From the NCBI RefSeq assembly GCF_023278565.1, contig NC_064676.1:2914001-2978000 (forward strand): a DNA stretch of 64,000 nt, read 5' to 3'. The translations under genes were made by a program, and so were the position numbers. The stretch comes from Colletotrichum lupini. Taxonomy: Eukaryota; Ascomycota; Sordariomycetes; Glomerellales; Glomerellaceae. Under the pieces are notes generated by a model. The model ran no database searches. It worked only from the letters and a program-made list of their open reading frames with translations, and was not told the origin of the DNA. Shown in pieces: positions 59,333 to 64,000 of this stretch; the first letter of the stretch is position 1, and each line of letters opens with the position of its first letter.

Positions 59333-62300
59333 CTTGATGACTGTGATGTTGTCGCTGAACGGAAAGTTTCTTGTTCGTGACCCTCGACGTTGAAGGTATG
59401 GAAAAGGTTGGCCTCTCAGTGGTATACCAAACTTCTTATGCTATCGTTGGCGGACAGGGTTCTGGTGCGACGAATAAAGAAAAGACGAGATGTAAACGGC
59501 AGGAGGAGCTGTCCGGGGAGAAGCTTCGTCCGACTATTGTATTTCTTGTCCGTGCTTCAGAAGAACCCAGGAGCTCACTTCTGCGTGGCGTTTGCTATGC
59601 TTTTCGTTGGCGGGGAGGGAAGATGGCGAGTGATGTTCAATGACGTGATGGCTTTTGACGTCCTGTCAGAATGGGCGAGACCCGGTCTAGAGCTCTCGGT
59701 GGTGCAGTGCAGTGCAATGCACAAAAATTAAGGTGAGTTGTACCCGTAGAGAATAGGTAGCGTAGGTAGGTTTGGGTGGGAGGATTGCGGCCTATTTAGA
59801 GTGCAATGCGAGACAGTCCAAGGTTGAATTAATCAAATAAGAATTTGGATGGTTTCTGTTATGTATCCGTATCCGCAATGTAGGAAGGCAGCAGCGAAGC
59901 GCCAGAAGAGAGAGTCAAGACGTTTAGGTTTTTGATTAAGTACAAGGTTGATTGATGGAAAAGGCTCTTGAGAAAAAATCAGACGGGGGTACGAGGAAGA
60001 GGGGGAAAGAGGGATCCAAGTTATATTTCGCCCGACGGCGTGATGAAGAAAGCCAAGCAAACCGTCGCCAGACAAAAGCGACGTCTTGGAGGCTGGGCAG
60101 TCACTTGGCCCCAAAGCCATTGCGTGGCCTCCCTCCTCTGCCCAGACTTCGCACACTTGGTCCCCCGGCGAAGCTTCCAGTGATGCCCACACCTTCCTCA
60201 GAGCCTGGCCACTCACGATTCACCACCGTCACCAGTCATGAGGCACCTATAGGCTAACAGGCCTACCTTACTTACCTTGCCGTGCTTGCCTTACGGATGG
60301 ACTCATCATGGGTGGTATGGAATTGGAATTAGGTACAATGATTGTACTTCCATTGTCAGCCCTCAGCAATGAAAGTCCTCTCCGACCACACTCTACCGCC
60401 GAGTCACCACCAGGCATCTCCAGTGATTCGAATGAATGGGGCCCCCGGACGGTTAGTTTTCCCTCCGTTCCCTCCGATGTTTTGTTTGGACGGGTTAGGT
60501 GCTTTTTCGTCTGAATCTACATATACTTACTTGTACGTATCTCTCGCGCGGACACTCACCAACTTCACCAAGAAGCTAACGGTCCTCCTCCAAGACACGA
60601 ACCCATCAAAGCCCCATGCAAGGTACCAACTGGCCACCGTGGATCCTCTCCTCTTCCTCAGGCCATCAAGGGCCCAATACACTATAGTTCACCCAGTTCC
60701 AAACTATCCAATAACCCATCACGTCGCCCGGCAAGAGTTCTTGTCGAGTCATCCGGGCTCCGGCATCGAATGTGGCTGTGTTCGCCCTCTCGCCCTCTCG
60801 TCAGCCAGAGAGGCCCGGCCAACGCCCACTAGCCCACAAGGTGAATAACCGTGGTACCATGGACTTCGTGAACGAATCGCAAAAGCGCCTCACACCGTTT
60901 CGGTAAACGAACAAGACAAGAAGCAGAAGAACCTGAGCAAAAAAAGAAAGAATGGGGCTTCAAGGCGGCGCCTGACATCACCGGCACGAGCGAGGCTTGG
61001 CCGTCTCCATTCAATGATTGCGCGCCTCCCCTCATCCAACAGTGGTACATTTTGCCGCGGGCCCATCAACCGCATCCTCCTCCCAAGGGTTCCTCGTTCA
61101 CCTGTGGCGATGCCGCGGTAGCGTGACCTCTCCAACTAAGATACCTGTGGTGAGGTTCAGTACATAGCCTTTCCCCCCAGCGAACCGCCGCTGGGAATTG
61201 GAATCATTGCTCACCAAAAAGCCTAACGTGCCTCAATAGCATGCGGCCTTCACGGCGGCCCTCTGAGAGTTGAGTTGTTGTTCACCACAACCAACACCAT
61301 CCCCACCGAGCAAACTGGGCGGTGCACGCCTCGCGAGCTTATTCCAGCAAGTTTCCACAAAAACATTGTCCTATTTGTCATTTACTCGTTGTGTTTCTCT
61401 CGTTTATTCATTCTTAGCATGGCAATCATTTTGTCATCCATTTTGCAGTCGCCGCTGCCCTGGGCTCCCCTCAGTTTTTTCGCGGCACTGCGGTTTCTTC
61501 ACTATTCGTTTGCGGTTTCTCTCTGGGATTTCCAAGGACCGGCCTCCCCGGCGGCGACATACCGGGGGTGGATCCGGGCAAGGGAAGCTGAGCTCACACC
61601 GCAGCAGACCGATATCTTTCGATCATGATCTACCTTGCCTGAGCTTGCGGTACATCGTGAACCACAGGGAGAAGCTAGAACAGACCTTTGCGTTCAGTTC
61701 CTCTGCTTTCAGCTGGCGTGTCTGCCCTCGCTCACCAGTCACCCCACGCGTGCCACTGCCAGACACAACTCTCAAGAACCCGGTCACCCGCGACTCGCGA
61801 ACCCCGGATGTTCTGGAAGAAACGGGAGCTGCTTAGACAGCAGAGTTGAAGGCACTGCCGCACTGGCTGGCTACTGACGCTGAGGTGGTGCGGCCGCTCT
61901 CCCCTCCCCACCTCGCTCCGCCCAACGCCGGTGACCCCACTACCTTAAGGGACCTTACCATCCGGATCACCCTAATGCTGAGATCCACCTCGCCGCAAAC
62001 AGCAGTCAGCTTCTCTCGAGCTTCTTCAACAATTTTCGTGAACTTGGCCGAGATGACGAGCAGCCTCCCTTCTCTTGAAACTTTCCCTTGGAATAAGGCA
62101 ACAAATACACTGTAATCCCTCTGAACAAAAATAGACCAGCCGGCAAAGGACCAATGGTCCATCCCGCCATGTGGAATGCCTCACTGCCTGGTCTCATTAT
62201 CTTGCGAGCAACTCGACCCGGGGCTCGATCGACTGCACTCCGCTGCTCATCGCCAAGACTGTTTCCAAAACATCTGGGCACAACTCTTTCTCGGTATGTC

Positions 62301-62988
62301 AGCCAGCTTGCCGCGCACTTGGGACTGCTCAAACCGCTCCGTCACCTGAAAATTTCCTCGAAACTCCGGCAACACAAACCCGGCCTAGGCGATCAACGGC
62401 CTGTTTTTTTTTAACTTCATCTCGACAGTGATTTTTGTAAAACGGCACATGTCTTTAGATATCTTCACTCTAAAAACTTCAGGAAAGACTTGTTGAGATT
62501 CGAGGTACGCACTTGACATCAAAAAAGTGTAGTCTCTCTACGGACATACGGACCCCTCAGCGCTGTTCACCGAGTGAGGGCATGATTCCGACAAGCGCTG
62601 TGAAACACAGCCGGTCGACGAATAAACGGAACCCCGGATTTGCCTCCGGACTCGGCCCTGGCCCTCACATTTTCCCCATGTAATCCCTGACCTTTTCCCC
62701 AATCCTTCAATAGCCAGATGAAGGATGAGGAACAAACATGCGTCGTGGCCTGATGGCAAAATCCCAAGTGACCGTTGCAGGTCTCAAAACAAAAATCGCA
62801 AAAATGGACATGCTCAGCGTCCCACTGAGAACCGCTCGTGACCCGTAAACACCGATTCGTCGTGACTTTTAGTATCCCTCATGCCGGACTTTGTCGAAAA
62901 TGAAACCACACCGAGTCCACACCCCCAAACGCCGTACCGCCGCTTATGTTGAAAAAGGTATGCGTGTACTTGAAAAGAAACCCCTCGC
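59333..62988. other. Long intergenic region, no gene seen
   Basis: Frames up to 188 codons occur on the plus strand (for example 61270-61836) but are Ser/Pro/Arg-rich without domains or conserved splice structure. I regard them as chance. Confidence 0.5.
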
Positions 62989-63824
62989 TTACTTGGGGAA
63001 TGTAAACCGGGACGTAATCTTCTCGGGCTCCTTCTTGCCAGACGTCGCTGTCGTCTGCTGCTGCCGCGCCGCGAGGTCGGCAATCTTCTCTCGGGCCTTC
63101 ATGAGGCTGCTGTTGTCCTGCTGCTTGAGCTTCGCGCGGATCTCGTACAGTGCCATCAGGGTCGACGCGCGGTCCATATCATCTTCGGCCTGTTCATCAC
63201 CCATCATGTAAGCTCTCTGTCCCGTTCCAAGTAGTGGTTGTTGTTGGTGCTGCAAGGTATTGGTGGTAGTGCTTCGTACATCAGAGTCCCTCTTGGGCGT
63301 GCCGGGGATGGAGCCCTGGGCCGAGTTGGAGCGCGACAAGGCGGGCGGGCTCATCATGATGCGACGGCCAAACTTGTCGACGCGGGCGGGCGAAGCGGTG
63401 CCTGTGCCTGTCCGCGAGGTCTGGGAACTGTGCGTGTGAACGCGGCGGAGTTCATCGGTGGGCCGCCTGGGCAGTCCGGGGGCGGCGGGGTTGGCGCTGG
63501 TCTTCTCAACCGTCTGGATGGCCTTGTTTGCGGTGACAAGAGCGGCTGCCGCGTTGGGTTCCTGTGTTGGAATGAGGTCATCAGCACTTCTGTAGATAGG
63601 GAAGATGGGTGAGTTGAGGAAAAGTTTATTGCGGATCTCCTTTCTTCCCATGAGCCCCTGCAGCCGCCGAAGCGCATCACATCGCAGAGGGAGTTACATG
63701 GGCGAGTCAGAGAATGCGACCGACGAGAATCAACAATTGTAGAGAGTAGGGAATAAGGGAAACAAACGGCTGCGTTGAGGCTGCTCAGGTCGGCAAGCAT
63801 CTGCGCCAGCTGGAGGCTCTCCAT
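62989..63824 (-). CDS. Unrecognised protein with C-terminal helical region
   Basis: Exon 1 (63768-63824) reads MESLQLAQMLADLSSLNAA and ends at a GTTTGT donor. The main exon is taken from 63561 after CAACACAG, in phase, and runs to a TAA at 62989, giving about 210 residues. The middle is Ser/Thr/Pro-rich and disordered (SRTGTGTASPARVDKFGRRI, SPPALSRSNS). The end is predicted helical (LMALYEIRAKLKQQDN, LMKAREKIADLAARQQ) and could form a coiled coil. The stop overlaps a possible donor (AAGTAAGC), so a further exon cannot be excluded. No family recognised; the layout recalls small cytoskeletal or kinetochore adaptors, but this is speculation. Confidence 0.6.
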
Positions 63825-64000
63825 GGCGACTTTTAGTATTGAGTCTGCGGATTCTCGTTGTTGGTGGTCTCGTGTCGTGTAGTGCGTAGAATGGAGAATG
63901 CTGCCAATTAACAATGCAGTGTTGATTAACGGGCTAGAAGTGGATGCAGGCAGTTAGCAGTGAATTTGGCCGAGAGGAGAGTGAAAGCGGGTGGATCTGG

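Noticed and set aside
61270..61836. 188-codon plus-strand frame
   Set aside because: Composition is Ser/Pro/Arg-rich without domain, overlapping frames are equally long, and no intron signals or family resemblance were found.

Overview
The window is from a filamentous ascomycete, most likely a Sordariomycete; a Colletotrichum-like genus is a guess from general resemblance. The evidence is short GT-AG introns of 50-90 bp, fungal-only families (Zn2Cys6 regulator, LaeA-like methyltransferases, RCR protein) and a sharply bounded AT-rich block in which transposons carry the C-to-T / G-to-A signature of repeat-induced point mutation (RIP).

Left part (1-15 kb): a head-to-tail minus-strand array of LaeA-like (UMTA/TAM-type) SAM-dependent methyltransferase genes. 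It holds one first exon cut by the window edge, five apparently complete genes and two broken copies. The copies share one exon architecture, with invariant internal exons of 42, 38 and 138 nt. Four of them carry the palindrome GCATATGC 221-232 bp upstream of the start codon, inside a longer shared block. Two further complete copies lie at 47.5-52 kb on opposite strands, pointing toward each other.

Middle (15-25 kb): conserved single-copy genes: a STIMATE/TMEM110-type membrane protein, a Zn2Cys6 regulator with an AflR-like C-terminal region, and the ribosome biogenesis factor ERB1/BOP1. No polyketide, NRPS or terpene backbone gene is present, although homologues of both a global (LaeA) and a pathway-specific (AflR) regulator of secondary metabolism are.

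Transposon block (25.6-42.3 kb): RIP-degraded elements nested in each other. A roughly 1.1 kb element of unrecognised type (called E here) is interrupted by a Ty3/gypsy retrotransposon with 190-bp LTRs. That retrotransposon is in turn interrupted by a second, far less mutated copy of E. Comparing the two E copies shows an open frame of about 157 codons on the minus strand, a GNRA-capped hairpin at one end and 14-bp target duplications, which is the best candidate here for something undescribed. Beyond a 1 kb unmutated island lies a 2.8 kb Mutator-like element with ~54-bp inverted repeats and a perfect 9-bp target duplication.

Right part (42.5-64 kb): a secreted, probably GPI-anchored protein, an SDR16C-like dehydrogenase, the convergent methyltransferase pair, a Pin2-like Cys-rich membrane protein, an RCR-family membrane protein and an unrecognised coiled-coil protein, separated by long intergenic stretches. 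Coordinates of hand-built splice junctions may be off by a base or two.
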